Origin: Tabrizicola oligotrophica
GTDB taxonomy: Bacteria; Pseudomonadota; Alphaproteobacteria; Rhodobacterales; Rhodobacteraceae
Assembly (NCBI RefSeq): GCF_011008935.1
Contig: NZ_JAAIVJ010000002.1
Span: 1 to 64,000 of the forward strand
Direction of reading: 5' to 3'
DNA: 64,000 nucleotides
Made by a program: the position numbers and the translations under genes. Under the pieces are notes generated by a model that did not search any database, was not told the origin of the DNA, and worked only from the letters and a program-made list of their open reading frames with translations. This document shows, piece after piece, positions 25,196-33,834 of the stretch (positions within the stretch are counted from its first letter, which is position 1; each line of letters opens with the position of its first letter).

Positions 25196-26959
25196 ATGAC
25201 GGCACCTTCGGGAATGGACCGGTTTTCCGGCGCGATGCGCGCGGTCAGGGGGCAGTTCCCGGCGCTCGTGCTTCTCAGCTGCATCCTGAATCTTCTTCTG
25301 CTGGTGACCAGCATCTACATGCTTCAGGTCTATGACCGCGTGCTGTCGAGCGGTTCGCTTGACACGCTGCTTTGGCTGACGCTGGTCGCGGTCTTCGCAA
25401 TTGTGATCTATGGCGTGCTGGAGCAATCGCGGCGCAAGACGCTGGCGCGCATGTCCGGATGGCTTGATGCCGAGCTTACGGTGCCGGTGCTGCGCCGGGC
25501 CATGGAAACCCGTCTCGCCGGCAAAAGCGGCGGCGCCGGCCCGCGCGAGGTGGCCGACCTGCGCAGGTTCTACGGCGGAGACACGGTTCTCGCCTTTCTC
25601 GATGCGCCGTGGAGCATCGTTTTTCTTTGCTTCATCTGGTTGCTGCATCCCGCGCTGGGCCTGTTTGCTACGTTGGGCGCAATTGCGCTTCTGGGCCTGG
25701 CAATTGCCAACGACTCCCTGACGCGCGAGGGGCAGCTGAAGCTGGCCAGGGTGCAAAAGGTCCAGCAGGACAACGCCACTCATTTCGTCGGTGCAGGCGA
25801 GACCATCGGGCCGCTTGGCATGGCGCGCAACGTGTTCGGGGCCTGGGGCCGGGTTCAAAGCGAGATCGCCGCCAGCCAGCAGGGCCTTGCGGACAAGACC
25901 ACGGTGATCCTGTCTGTCGCGCGGACCCTGCGGCAAGGCTTGCAGATCGGCATTCTCGGCCTCGGGGCCTATCTTGTGCTGGGCGGCGAAGCCACGGCCG
26001 GCGCGATGATTGCCTCCTCGATCGTGATGGGGCGCGCACTCGCCCCGATCGAGCGGGCGACAACGGCCTGGCGCAGCTTTGTGGCGGCCCGGGCGGCCCG
26101 GGCCAGTCTGGCGGAGCTGTTTGCCGATGTCGCCCGCGCCGAAACCGCGCGGGTTGCCCTGCCGCGGCCCACTGGTCAGTTTGCGTTCGAAAACGTCCTG
26201 TTTGCCCCGCCCGGCAGCAGCGAGCCGTTGCTGCAAAACCTGAGCTTTTCGTTGGATCCCGGGCAGAACTGCGCCGTGCTTGGCCCTTCGGGGGCGGGCA
26301 AGTCGACCCTGTGCCGGCTTGCCGTGGGGGCCTGGCCCGCCAACCGGGGCCATGTCCGCCTTGACGGGGCGGATGTGTTCGACTGGAATCCCGAGGACCT
26401 GGGTCCGCATATCGGATACCTGCCGCAGCAGGTCGAGTTGCTGCCCGGAACCGTGGCCCAGAACATTGCCCGCTTCCGCGACATCGAAAGTGCTGCGGTC
26501 GTGCAGGCAGCCAGGCTGGCGGGTGTCCACGAGTTGATCCTGTCGCTGCCCAATGGCTACGAGACCGAGATTTCGTTGCATTCCCAGCGCGTCTCTCTGG
26601 GGCAGAAACAGCGCCTTGCCTTGGCCCGTGCGGTCTACGGCAATCCCGCCTTTGTGGTGCTTGACGAGCCGAACGCCAATCTTGACGAAATCGGCGACCG
26701 GGCCCTGATCGAGACGCTGGGCGCTCTGAAACGCGCAGGTACGACCGTCCTGATCGTGACGCATCAGGCGTCGGTGCTGAAATGCGCCGACATGGTGCTT
26801 GCGATCCGCGACGGCACGGTGGCGGCCTTCGGACCGCGCGACCAGATCCTCAAACCCGTGCGGCGCGTCCTGCCGATGCTTCCGGCCAGTTCCAAGATCG
26901 GCATTCGGGAAACCGCGGCGCTTGATGAGGGGCAAGACAACATCAGTGTTGGAGAATAG
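25196..26959 (+). CDS. Type I secretion system ABC transporter (PrtD/HlyB-type permease-ATPase)
   Basis: 587 residues from ATG 25196 (AGAAGG 9 bases upstream; an ATG three codons earlier touches the ribosome binding site). Membrane segments begin at LVLLSCILNLLLLVTSIYML. The C-terminal ATPase has Walker A GPSGAGKSTL, Walker B FVVLDEPNANLD and switch His (VTHQAS). The signature reads VSLGQKQRLALARAVYG instead of the usual LSGGQ. There is no N-terminal C39 peptidase-like domain, which fits the PrtD group. It should export the adjacent giant protein together with the next gene product and an outer-membrane TolC protein not found in this window. Confidence 0.9.
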   Translation: MTAPSGMDRFSGAMRAVRGQFPALVLLSCILNLLLLVTSIYMLQVYDRVLSSGSLDTLLWLTLVAVFAIVIYGVLEQSRRKTLARMSGWLDAELTVPVLRRAMETRLAGKSGGAGPREVADLRRFYGGDTVLAFLDAPWSIVFLCFIWLLHPALGLFATLGAIALLGLAIANDSLTREGQLKLARVQKVQQDNATHFVGAGETIGPLGMARNVFGAWGRVQSEIAASQQGLADKTTVILSVARTLRQGLQIGILGLGAYLVLGGEATAGAMIASSIVMGRALAPIERATTAWRSFVAARAARASLAELFADVARAETARVALPRPTGQFAFENVLFAPPGSSEPLLQNLSFSLDPGQNCAVLGPSGAGKSTLCRLAVGAWPANRGHVRLDGADVFDWNPEDLGPHIGYLPQQVELLPGTVAQNIARFRDIESAAVVQAARLAGVHELILSLPNGYETEISLHSQRVSLGQKQRLALARAVYGNPAFVVLDEPNANLDEIGDRALIETLGALKRAGTTVLIVTHQASVLKCADMVLAIRDGTVAAFGPRDQILKPVRRVLPMLPASSKIGIRETAALDEGQDNISVGE

Positions 26960-26963
26960 GCCC

Positions 26964-28442
26964 ATGGCCGAGGTGATCGACTTCGGGGGACTGTGGAGCG
27001 CGGCGGCGCTCGCGGCCAGCCAGACGGCATCCAAGGGCGTGGCGGATACCCAGGCGCTGCTGCGCTGGGAGCTGGTGTTTCTGGCCGCCCTGTTTGCCGG
27101 AATGATCTGGATCGCCCGGCGCAGGGACCGCAGCGCGCCTGCGACGCCGCCCACCGAGCTTGCACTTCTGACGCAAGGGTCGCAGCGCCTTGGCCTGCTC
27201 GCGGCGGCCGTGTTCGTGCTGGGCTTCAGCGGCTGGTCGGTCTATGCGCCGCTGGCCAGTGCGGCCCTCGCACCGGGGGTCATCAGCCCGGACGGCTACC
27301 GCAAGACGGTGCAACATCTGGAGGGCGGCATCATCCGCACCATCCATGTCCGCGAAAGCGACGAGGTGGCCGCTGGCGACCCGCTCATTACGCTGGACGA
27401 CACGGCGGCGCGCGCGCAGGACGCCGAGATCCGGGAGCGGTATCTGCATGTGCTTGCAGCCGAGGCGCGGCTGGAGACCGAACAGTCAAACGCCGCCGAG
27501 ATCGTCTTTCCGCCCGAGCTTCTGCGCGCGGACACGCCCGACCTGCAGGAGATCACCGAAAGCCAGCGCCAGCTGTTCCTCAGCCGCAAGGCAACGCTGG
27601 CAAACCGCATCGCCATTCTTGAGGCGCGAGTCCTGCAGCTGGGAGAACAGAATGCGGGCTTCGAACAGGTGATCGCCGCCGAGGGCGAGCAGCTTGCACT
27701 GGTCGACGAGGAAATCACCATGGTCGAAACCCTGCTCGCGCAGGGGCTCGGACGCAAGCCCGAGGTTCTTGGCCTGCAGCGCACACGGACGCAGATTGCC
27801 GCCTCGCGGGCGATGAACCGGGCGCGGATTGCCGAGAATGCCGAGGCGATCGGTGAGGCGCAACTGCAACTGATCGCCCTGACCGAGCAGCGCAGTGAAG
27901 AGGTCGCAGAGGAACTGGCGAACATCCGGCGCGTCATTTCCGAGTTGCGGGCGCAGATGCCATCGCGCGAGGACATCCTTGAACGGACCGTCATCCGGGC
28001 GCCGATCAGTGGCACGGTGATGAACCTGAAAGCCACGACCGAAGGCGGGGTGATCAGGCCGTCGGAAGCGATTGCCGAGATTGTTCCGGCCAAGACGCAG
28101 CTTGTCATCAATGCCCGGGTTCAGCCGAATGACATCGACCGGATCGTGCCCGGCATGTCGGCGCGGGTGATCCTGACCGCCTACAATCAGCGAAACCTGC
28201 CGATCATGCACGGCCGGCTGCAATCGATCTCGGCGGATGCGCTTGTCGATGAACGGACGGGCGTTGCCTATTTCCTGGCGAAAGTTGAAGTCGATCCGAA
28301 GGATTTGGACCGCAATGCCGAGGTCCGGCTCTTGCCGGGAATGTCGGCCGAGGTCATGCTTTTGCAGGGCAATCGAAGCGCGTTCGACTACTTTCTTGGC
28401 CCGATCCTGCAAAGCCGACGGCGCAGTTTCCTTGAGGGATGA
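26964..28442 (+). CDS. Type I secretion periplasmic adaptor (HlyD/PrtE family)
   Basis: 492 residues. After two hydrophobic N-terminal stretches (about residues 32-46 and 75-92) come the lipoyl-like segment YRKTVQHLEGGIIRTIHV, a long alpha-helical coiled-coil region (about residues 170-330) and the beta-barrel segment RAPISGTVMNLKATTEGGVI. It bridges the inner-membrane ABC exporter to the outer-membrane channel. HlyD proteins normally have one membrane anchor; the extra upstream hydrophobic segment is unusual. It starts 4 bases after the ABC gene stop. Confidence 0.9.
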   Translation: MAEVIDFGGLWSAAALAASQTASKGVADTQALLRWELVFLAALFAGMIWIARRRDRSAPATPPTELALLTQGSQRLGLLAAAVFVLGFSGWSVYAPLASAALAPGVISPDGYRKTVQHLEGGIIRTIHVRESDEVAAGDPLITLDDTAARAQDAEIRERYLHVLAAEARLETEQSNAAEIVFPPELLRADTPDLQEITESQRQLFLSRKATLANRIAILEARVLQLGEQNAGFEQVIAAEGEQLALVDEEITMVETLLAQGLGRKPEVLGLQRTRTQIAASRAMNRARIAENAEAIGEAQLQLIALTEQRSEEVAEELANIRRVISELRAQMPSREDILERTVIRAPISGTVMNLKATTEGGVIRPSEAIAEIVPAKTQLVINARVQPNDIDRIVPGMSARVILTAYNQRNLPIMHGRLQSISADALVDERTGVAYFLAKVEVDPKDLDRNAEVRLLPGMSAEVMLLQGNRSAFDYFLGPILQSRRRSFLEG

Positions 28443-28519
28443 CGCGTCTCAGCCGGGATTCCTGTCCGGGGGGGATCAGTGGCGATGCCCTGCCTGCCGG
28501 GGCCGTCGTGCGGGGCACC

Positions 28520-28981
28520 TCATGCGGTCTGGCCGAACAGCGTTTCGTCGGATATTTCCATGTGTCCCGACAGCACACTGCAATCCAGGTTCTCGATCAG
28601 CGAGGTGGTCACGGATTCATGCAGCCAGCGCGCCAGCCGGCCGGACTTGTGATGGCCAATGACGACCAGATCGGCGTGGGCCTCTTTTGCAGCATCGACG
28701 ATGCAGGTCGCCGGGTCGCCCATCTGCAACTTGGTCTTGTGGGCCAAGCCCAGCTTGTCCAGCCGCGTGGAGCCTTCGGCGAGGACCTTCTCATATTCCT
28801 CCCGCTGGTCGCTGGTGACAAAGCCCACCCCGGCGTCCATCGCGATCGGGACATAAGTCGGCTCGACAACCGCCAGCAGAACAACCTGCGACTGAAACAG
28901 CTTTGCCAGCAGCGCCCCCTCGCGCAGGGCCAGCCGCCCCTCGCGCGTACCGTCATAAGCCAAAAGGATTGTCCGATACAT
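28520..28981 (-). CDS. Universal stress protein (UspA family)
   Basis: 153 residues, single Usp domain. It starts MYRTILLAYDGTREG with the conserved Asp and ends with an ATP-binding type motif, IGHHKSGRLARWLHES (G-x-hydrophilic-G-x9-S pattern). Such proteins bind ATP and support survival under stress. It is transcribed alone, convergent with the adaptor gene, and has a strong AAGGAAAGGGG ribosome binding site. Confidence 0.9.
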   Translation of the reverse strand: MYRTILLAYDGTREGRLALREGALLAKLFQSQVVLLAVVEPTYVPIAMDAGVGFVTSDQREEYEKVLAEGSTRLDKLGLAHKTKLQMGDPATCIVDAAKEAHADLVVIGHHKSGRLARWLHESVTTSLIENLDCSVLSGHMEISDETLFGQTA

Positions 28982-29325
28982 TGCGGCCCCTTTCCTTCAT
29001 CAGAAGGATCCAGATGTGCACAGTGTACCTGACACCGGCCCCTCGAGCAAATTTTCTTCCAGAAACGGCCAGATGGGCACAATGTGGGGTCAGCAGTTGT
29101 CTTGTGGCGGCGGCTTGCCGCATTTGCGGTGCCGGTGAGCCAGAAGAAACTCTGATGCCCAACTGCGCAGATATGGCCCGGTTGTGGCGAAATGCGCGCC
29201 CGAGCGTCATTTCGAGTCCGTTAAAAGGTAACATGTGCTTAACGGATACTAAGTTAAGATAAGCGTTGTTGAGTATTTCTCTGGGTCAGGTCTTATGAGC
29301 CGACGACACATGCAGGGAACCCGGA
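28982..29325. promoter_or_regulatory. Divergent regulatory region between uspA-like and mesaconase genes
   Basis: 344 bp without a gene. It holds a degenerate direct repeat (CAGATG-x-GCACA-x-TGT at 29011 and again at 29070, 59 bp apart) and an inverted repeat CTTAAC-N9-GTTAAG at 29238-29258. The latter has the same geometry as a repeat ahead of the glutamate mutase operon and is listed separately. The stretch 29221-29280 is A+T-rich compared with its surroundings, as expected for a promoter. Confidence 0.5.
29238..29258. promoter_or_regulatory. Inverted repeat CTTAAC-N9-GTTAAG upstream of mesaconase gene
   Basis: Perfect 6-bp arms separated by 9 bases, 68 bp upstream of the ATG. Together with the site at 37090-37110 it fits a common pattern CWWAAC-N9-GTTWWG. 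A LysR-type regulator is encoded directly downstream of the mesaconase gene and is the obvious candidate to bind both; this is inference. Confidence 0.5.
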
Positions 29326-30879
29326 ATGCTGACCAAGCTGCTGATCGCTGGCCCCGAAGTGGTGGGCCTGTCCGGCGCGCATTTCCTTCGCGTCGACGCG
29401 TCGTCCTTGACCGCGCTGACCGAACAGGCGTTTGCCGATGTCTCGCACCTGTTGCGGACCGGCCATCTGGAACAGCTGCGCGCTATTCTGGATGATCCCG
29501 AGGCCTCGCAGAATGACCGTTTCGTGGCGCTGGAGCTGATCAAGAATGCGGTGATCGCGGCCGAGCGCGAGTTTCCCAGTTGCCAAGACACCGGCACGGC
29601 CATCGTCACCGGCAAGAAGGGGCAGAACCTGCTGGTGAACGGCCCGATGCGGGCGGCGATCGAGGAAGGCATCCGCACCACATGGGCCAGCCGCGCCCTG
29701 CGCTATTCGCAGATGGCGCCACTGACGATGTATGAGGAGAAGAACACCGGAACCAACTTGCCCGCGCAGATCGACATCGAGGCGGTCGAGGGCGAGGCGC
29801 TGGATCTGATCTTCATGGCCAAGGGGGGTGGGTCCGCCAACAAGACCTTCCTCTATCAGGAAACCCGCCGCCTGCTGGAGCCCGATCGCTTGCTCGCCTT
29901 CTTCGACGAAAAGATCCGCACGCTGGGCACCACTGCTTGCCCGCCCTATCATCTGGCCATCGTCATCGGCGGACTGTCGGCCGAACAGTGCCTGAAAACG
30001 GTCAAACTCGCCTCGGCCCGGGCGCTGGACGACCTGCCTGGGGACGGCGACATCACCGGGCGGCCCTTCCGCGACCGCGGGCTTGAGGCACAGATTCTGG
30101 ACCTGACGCGCAAGATGGGCATGGGTGCGCAGTTCGGCGGCAAGTATTTCTGCCACGATGTGCGGGTGATCCGCCTGCCGCGTCATGGCGGCAGCCTGCC
30201 GGTCGGCATGGGGGTAAGCTGTTCGGCCGACCGCCAGATCAAGGCTCGCATCGACCGCGAGGGCATCTGGCTGGAGGCGCTGGAGCGCGACCCCGCCCGC
30301 TTCCTGCCGCAAGTCCAGACCGCGCCAGAGGCCGTCAGAATCGATCTGAACCAGCCGATGACGGCGATCTGTGCCGCGCTCTCGAAGCTGGCGGTTTCGA
30401 CGCCGGTGCTCCTGTCGGGCACCATGATCGTGGCGCGGGATCTGGTCCATGCCGAACTTGGCCGGATGATGGCGGCAGGCCAGCCGCTTCCGGGCTACAT
30501 GACCGACCACCCGATCTATTACGCCGGCCCCGCCAAGACGCCCGCCGGCCATGCCTCGGGATCGTTCGGGCCGACCACGGCCGCACGGATGGACCCCTAT
30601 GTGCCGGAGTTGCAGGGCAGGGGCGCCTCGCGCGTGATGATCGCCAAGGGCAACCGCGCCGCCAGCGTCGTGCAAAGTTGCAAGGCGCATGGCGGCTTTT
30701 ATCTCGGCTCGGTCGGCGGGGCAGCGGCCAGCCTTGGCCGGGACGTGATCCGCAAGGTCGAACAGATCGACTTTCCGCAGTTCGGGATGGAGGCGGTCTT
30801 TCGCATCGAGGTGCAGGATTTCCCCGCCTTCGTGATCATCGACGATAAGGGCGGCGACTTCTTCGCACGCCCGCAGTGA
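29326..30879 (+). CDS. Class I fumarase-family hydratase, probable mesaconase
   Basis: 517 residues, a class I (iron-sulfur) fumarase by family. Three Cys suited to a [4Fe-4S] cluster are seen in [26 protein letters not shown] and [11 protein letters not shown]. The C-terminal domain has [18 protein letters not shown]. Class I fumarases of several proteobacteria also hydrate mesaconate to (S)-citramalate (established for this family). Here it faces genes for glutamate mutase, methylaspartate ammonia-lyase, a CoA transferase and a citramalyl-CoA lyase, so mesaconase is the preferred role over housekeeping fumarase. The LysR gene follows 12 bp later. Confidence 0.85.
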   Translation: MLTKLLIAGPEVVGLSGAHFLRVDASSLTALTEQAFADVSHLLRTGHLEQLRAILDDPEASQNDRFVALELIKNAVIAAEREFPSCQDTGTAIVTGKKGQNLLVNGPMRAAIEEGIRTTWASRALRYSQMAPLTMYEEKNTGTNLPAQIDIEAVEGEALDLIFMAKGGGSANKTFLYQETRRLLEPDRLLAFFDEKIRTLGTTACPPYHLAIVIGGLSAEQCLKTVKLASARALDDLPGDGDITGRPFRDRGLEAQILDLTRKMGMGAQFGGKYFCHDVRVIRLPRHGGSLPVGMGVSCSADRQIKARIDREGIWLEALERDPARFLPQVQTAPEAVRIDLNQPMTAICAALSKLAVSTPVLLSGTMIVARDLVHAELGRMMAAGQPLPGYMTDHPIYYAGPAKTPAGHASGSFGPTTAARMDPYVPELQGRGASRVMIAKGNRAASVVQSCKAHGGFYLGSVGGAAASLGRDVIRKVEQIDFPQFGMEAVFRIEVQDFPAFVIIDDKGGDFFARPQ

Positions 30880-30891
30880 TTGACAGGGCCG

Positions 30892-31884
30892 ATGCGGCTC
30901 TGGCAGATCGGGAGCGCGGCTGCGAATGGGGTGGGCTTGGACGATCTGGGCGAAAAAATCACGCTGCGGCAGATGCAGATCTTCCTGGCCGCCGTCGAAA
31001 GCCGCAGCTTCATGCGGGCGGCCGAACGGCTGTCGCTGACACCGCCCGCCGTCTCGATGCAGATGAGCCGGCTCGCGGAATGCCTTGGCGCGACTCTGTT
31101 CGAAAAAGAGGGGCGCACGGTTCAGCCAACCGAGGTGGCCACCGCGCTTGTCCCCTATGCCGAACGCATGGTCGAGACGCTGAAGGATGCTGTGCTGGTG
31201 GTCGAGGCGTTGCAGGGCCGGATCGACAGTCAGGTCCGCGTGGCGATGGTGTCGACCGCGCGCAATTTCGGGCCGCAGCTGATGCAGGAATTCCGCAAGC
31301 GCCACCCCGAGGCCGACCTGCAGATCAGCATTGCCAACCGCGAAGGGGTGATCCATGCGCTGGAAACCGGCAAAGCCGATGTCGCGCTGATGGGCCGCCC
31401 GCCGGGCCGGGTCGAGGTGACGCAATACCAGTTCGCCAAGCATCCCTATGTGCTGATCAGCCATCCCGACCATCCGCTGGCCCGCGCCCGCCGCATCCGC
31501 AGGGCGGACCTTGTGCGCATGCCGTTTCTGGTGCGCGAAAGCGGCTCGGGGACGCGGATGGTGCATGAGTATTTTTTTCGGGAAGCCGATCTGCCGCTGC
31601 CGCCCGCGCAGGAGATGGACAGCAACGCCAACATCAAGCAGGCCGTGATGGGCAACATGGCGCTGGCCTTCATTTCGGCCCACACCATCGGGCTGGAGCG
31701 TCAGGCGGGCAAGCTGAGCGTGCTGAAGGTCGACGGCATGCCACAGATCCGCGACTGGTACGTTCTGCATTTGAAGCGGCGCAAGCCCGGCCCCGCCGCG
31801 CAGCAATTCGTCGATTTCGTCCGCAGCGAAGGGCCGGACATCATGCGCGGGCTTTATGGCCCGGACTTTGGCGCAGAAGCCTGA
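30892..31884 (+). CDS. LysR-family transcriptional regulator
   Basis: 330 residues from ATG 30892; a TTG at 30880, one base after the mesaconase stop, is an alternative. The N-terminal helix-turn-helix is SFMRAAERLSLTPPAVSMQM, followed by a type 2 periplasmic-binding-like effector domain from about residue 90 (VRVAMVSTARNFGPQLMQEF). The sequence is closest in style to CbbR/CysB-like activators. It is transcribed with the mesaconase gene and convergent with the lyase operon, which it probably controls with an intermediate (for example glutamate, methylaspartate or mesaconate) as effector. Its 3' end overlaps the lyase gene by 44 bp antisense. Confidence 0.9.
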   Translation: MRLWQIGSAAANGVGLDDLGEKITLRQMQIFLAAVESRSFMRAAERLSLTPPAVSMQMSRLAECLGATLFEKEGRTVQPTEVATALVPYAERMVETLKDAVLVVEALQGRIDSQVRVAMVSTARNFGPQLMQEFRKRHPEADLQISIANREGVIHALETGKADVALMGRPPGRVEVTQYQFAKHPYVLISHPDHPLARARRIRRADLVRMPFLVRESGSGTRMVHEYFFREADLPLPPAQEMDSNANIKQAVMGNMALAFISAHTIGLERQAGKLSVLKVDGMPQIRDWYVLHLKRRKPGPAAQQFVDFVRSEGPDIMRGLYGPDFGAEA

Positions 31885-32695
31885 CCGCCCGCGCCACGAT
31901 TGGCGGGTCCACCATACGGCCCTCGAAAAGCACTGCACCGCGCCCTTCGGCTTCTGCCGCGGCCGAGGCCGCGACAAGGCGGCGGGCATGCTCAAGCGCT
32001 GCGTCAGACGGCGCGAAGATCTGGTTGACGATCTCGACCTGTCGGGGGTGGATGCACAGCGCCCCGTCAAAGCCCAGCCGTTGGCCCAGGGCGGCCGCGG
32101 CGGCAAACCGCTCGGCATCAGCCACATCGGCGATGCTGCCGGGCAGTCCCAGGGCGGCAAGCCCCGCCGCCCGCGCCGCCCAGATCAGATGCTGCGCCGG
32201 ATGGGTCAAGCTCTCTGGGGTCGGGTCAAAGCCACAGTCGGCGCTGAAGTCCTCGGTCCCGAAGGCAAGCGCCGTCACACGGGGAGCCCGGGCAATGGCC
32301 GGGGCGTGCAGCAGCCCCTCGGCGGTTTCGATCAGGGCAATGAGGCCAATCGGAGGCTGCCCCGCTGGCTCGCAACTGGTCAGATGATCGGCAACCAGCC
32401 GCAGGACTGCGGCCGAGGCAACCTTCGGTACCATCAGCGCCTCGACACCGGGCAAGGCCGCCGCCTCGATGTCGCGGGCGAGATCGCCCAACCCGGCATT
32501 GACCCGCACCGCAACCCGCGCGCCATGGCTGGCCAGCGCCGCGACCGCTGCCGGCAAGCTGGCCCGTGCCTCGGCCTTCCGGGCCGCGGGTACGCTGTCT
32601 TCAAGGTCCAGAAGCACCACATCCGCCCCCCGCTCATGCGCGCTGGCAACAAGGCGCGGTTGATGGGCGGGGGTGAAAAGATAGCTGCGGGCCAT
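31841..32695 (-). CDS. CitE/HpcH-family lyase, probable citramalyl-CoA lyase
   Basis: 284 residues from ATG 32695 (a longer frame to 33070 overlaps the CoA transferase and was rejected). HpcH/HpaI-CitE family: RSYLFTPAHQPRLVASAHER, VVLLDLEDSVPAARK with the metal-binding Asp region, VRVN, MVPKVASA, IETAEGLLHA, ALAFGTEDFSADCG and ALCIHPRQVEIVN. It should cleave citramalyl-CoA to acetyl-CoA and pyruvate as the last step of the methylaspartate pathway. Malyl- or methylmalyl-CoA lyase activity is the main alternative. Its start overlaps the CoA-transferase stop (TGATG). Confidence 0.87.
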   Translation of the reverse strand: MARSYLFTPAHQPRLVASAHERGADVVLLDLEDSVPAARKAEARASLPAAVAALASHGARVAVRVNAGLGDLARDIEAAALPGVEALMVPKVASAAVLRLVADHLTSCEPAGQPPIGLIALIETAEGLLHAPAIARAPRVTALAFGTEDFSADCGFDPTPESLTHPAQHLIWAARAAGLAALGLPGSIADVADAERFAAAAALGQRLGFDGALCIHPRQVEIVNQIFAPSDAALEHARRLVAASAAAEAEGRGAVLFEGRMVDPPIVARAVRLLRQSPGHKARA

Positions 32696-33834
32696 CAGGC
32701 GAACTCGGCCCGGATCGCGGTGGAATGCTCGCCCACCTTCGGCACCCGGCCAAGCTGCGGGATCTCCGGCTCGAAGCTGTGGCGCACCGGCGGGGCGACC
32801 AGATCGGCCTCTTGCCCGTCCTCCAGCGTCACTGGCGCACGGCGCAGCGCCGGGTGGCTGGCAAAATCGGCCACGGAATTGACCGCGCCATAGGCGATCG
32901 AGGCAGCGCGCAACCGCGCCTCCATCTCCGCCCTCGTGCGTTTGGCAAAATAGGCCGCAACCATCATGTCGGTGTCCGGCCGGTTCTTGACCCGGGCGGC
33001 GGCGTTGCAGAAGCGCGGGTCGACGGCAATTTCCGGCCGCTCGAAGACGTCGGCGCAAAGCTTGACCCATTCCCGCTCATTCTGGATCGAAATTGCCAGA
33101 ACCTGCCCATCCGCGGTGGTGAACCCGCCATAAGGCGCGATCGAGGGGTGGTGCAGCCCCACCGGCTGCGGGGCTTTCCCGGCATAGACCGTATGCATCA
33201 GCGGCACGGTCATCCAGTCCGCCGCCGTATCGAACAGCGAGAGTTTCACCGCACTGCCTTGCCCGGTGATGCCGCGCGCGATCAGCGCTTTTTGCAGGCC
33301 GATGATGGCATTCATGCTGGCCCCGATATCGCAGACCGAAACCCCGATCCGCCCCGGATGGCCCGGCGCCCCGTTCACCGCGACCAGCCCGCTTTCGCAT
33401 TGCACCAGAAAGTCATAGGCCTTCATCTCGGCAAAGGCGCCGCTCTCGCCGTAGCCCGAGATGTCGCAGGTGATCAGGCGCGGATATTTCCGGCGCAACG
33501 CTTCCGAACCGAAGCCGGCCCGGTCAATCGCACCGGGGGCAAGGTTCTGCAGGAAGATGTCGGCCCGCGCCAGCAGCCGCTCCAGCAGCGCGGCGTCCTC
33601 GGGCCGCTTGATGTCCAGACACAGGCTTTCCTTCCCGTGGTTCGCCCAGGCGAAATATGACGCCGTGCCCTTCACCGCGCTGTCATACTTGCGGGCGAAA
33701 TCCCCCTCGCCCTCGCGCTCGATCTTGATGACCCGCGCCCCGCCCTGGGCAAAGTGGCACGAGGCAAGCGGCGCCGCGACCGCCTGCTCCAGCGAGACGA
33801 CCAGCAGGCCCGCATAGGGCTTCAACCCCTGCAT
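32695..33834 (-). CDS. Class III (CaiB/BaiF) CoA transferase
   Basis: 379 residues. Family III CoA transferase with the catalytic Asp in MKAYDFLVQCESGL (near residue 140), an N-terminal GLLVVSLEQAVAAPLASC segment and RVIKIEREGEGDFAR. In this operon it most likely transfers CoA from succinyl-CoA to (S)-citramalate, or alternatively to mesaconate. The gene starts at ATG 33834 inside the stop of the ammonia-lyase gene (GTGATG); a GTG three bases earlier is possible. Confidence 0.88.
   Translation of the reverse strand: MQGLKPYAGLLVVSLEQAVAAPLASCHFAQGGARVIKIEREGEGDFARKYDSAVKGTASYFAWANHGKESLCLDIKRPEDAALLERLLARADIFLQNLAPGAIDRAGFGSEALRRKYPRLITCDISGYGESGAFAEMKAYDFLVQCESGLVAVNGAPGHPGRIGVSVCDIGASMNAIIGLQKALIARGITGQGSAVKLSLFDTAADWMTVPLMHTVYAGKAPQPVGLHHPSIAPYGGFTTADGQVLAISIQNEREWVKLCADVFERPEIAVDPRFCNAAARVKNRPDTDMMVAAYFAKRTRAEMEARLRAASIAYGAVNSVADFASHPALRRAPVTLEDGQEADLVAPPVRHSFEPEIPQLGRVPKVGEHSTAIRAEFA

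Noticed and set aside
29326-30879. Housekeeping fumarase
   Set aside because: Not excluded biochemically, but its location facing the methylaspartate genes and sharing an operator-like repeat makes mesaconase more likely.
29293-32160. Minus-strand open frame of 955 codons
   Set aside because: Antisense to mesaconase and LysR genes, both well supported.
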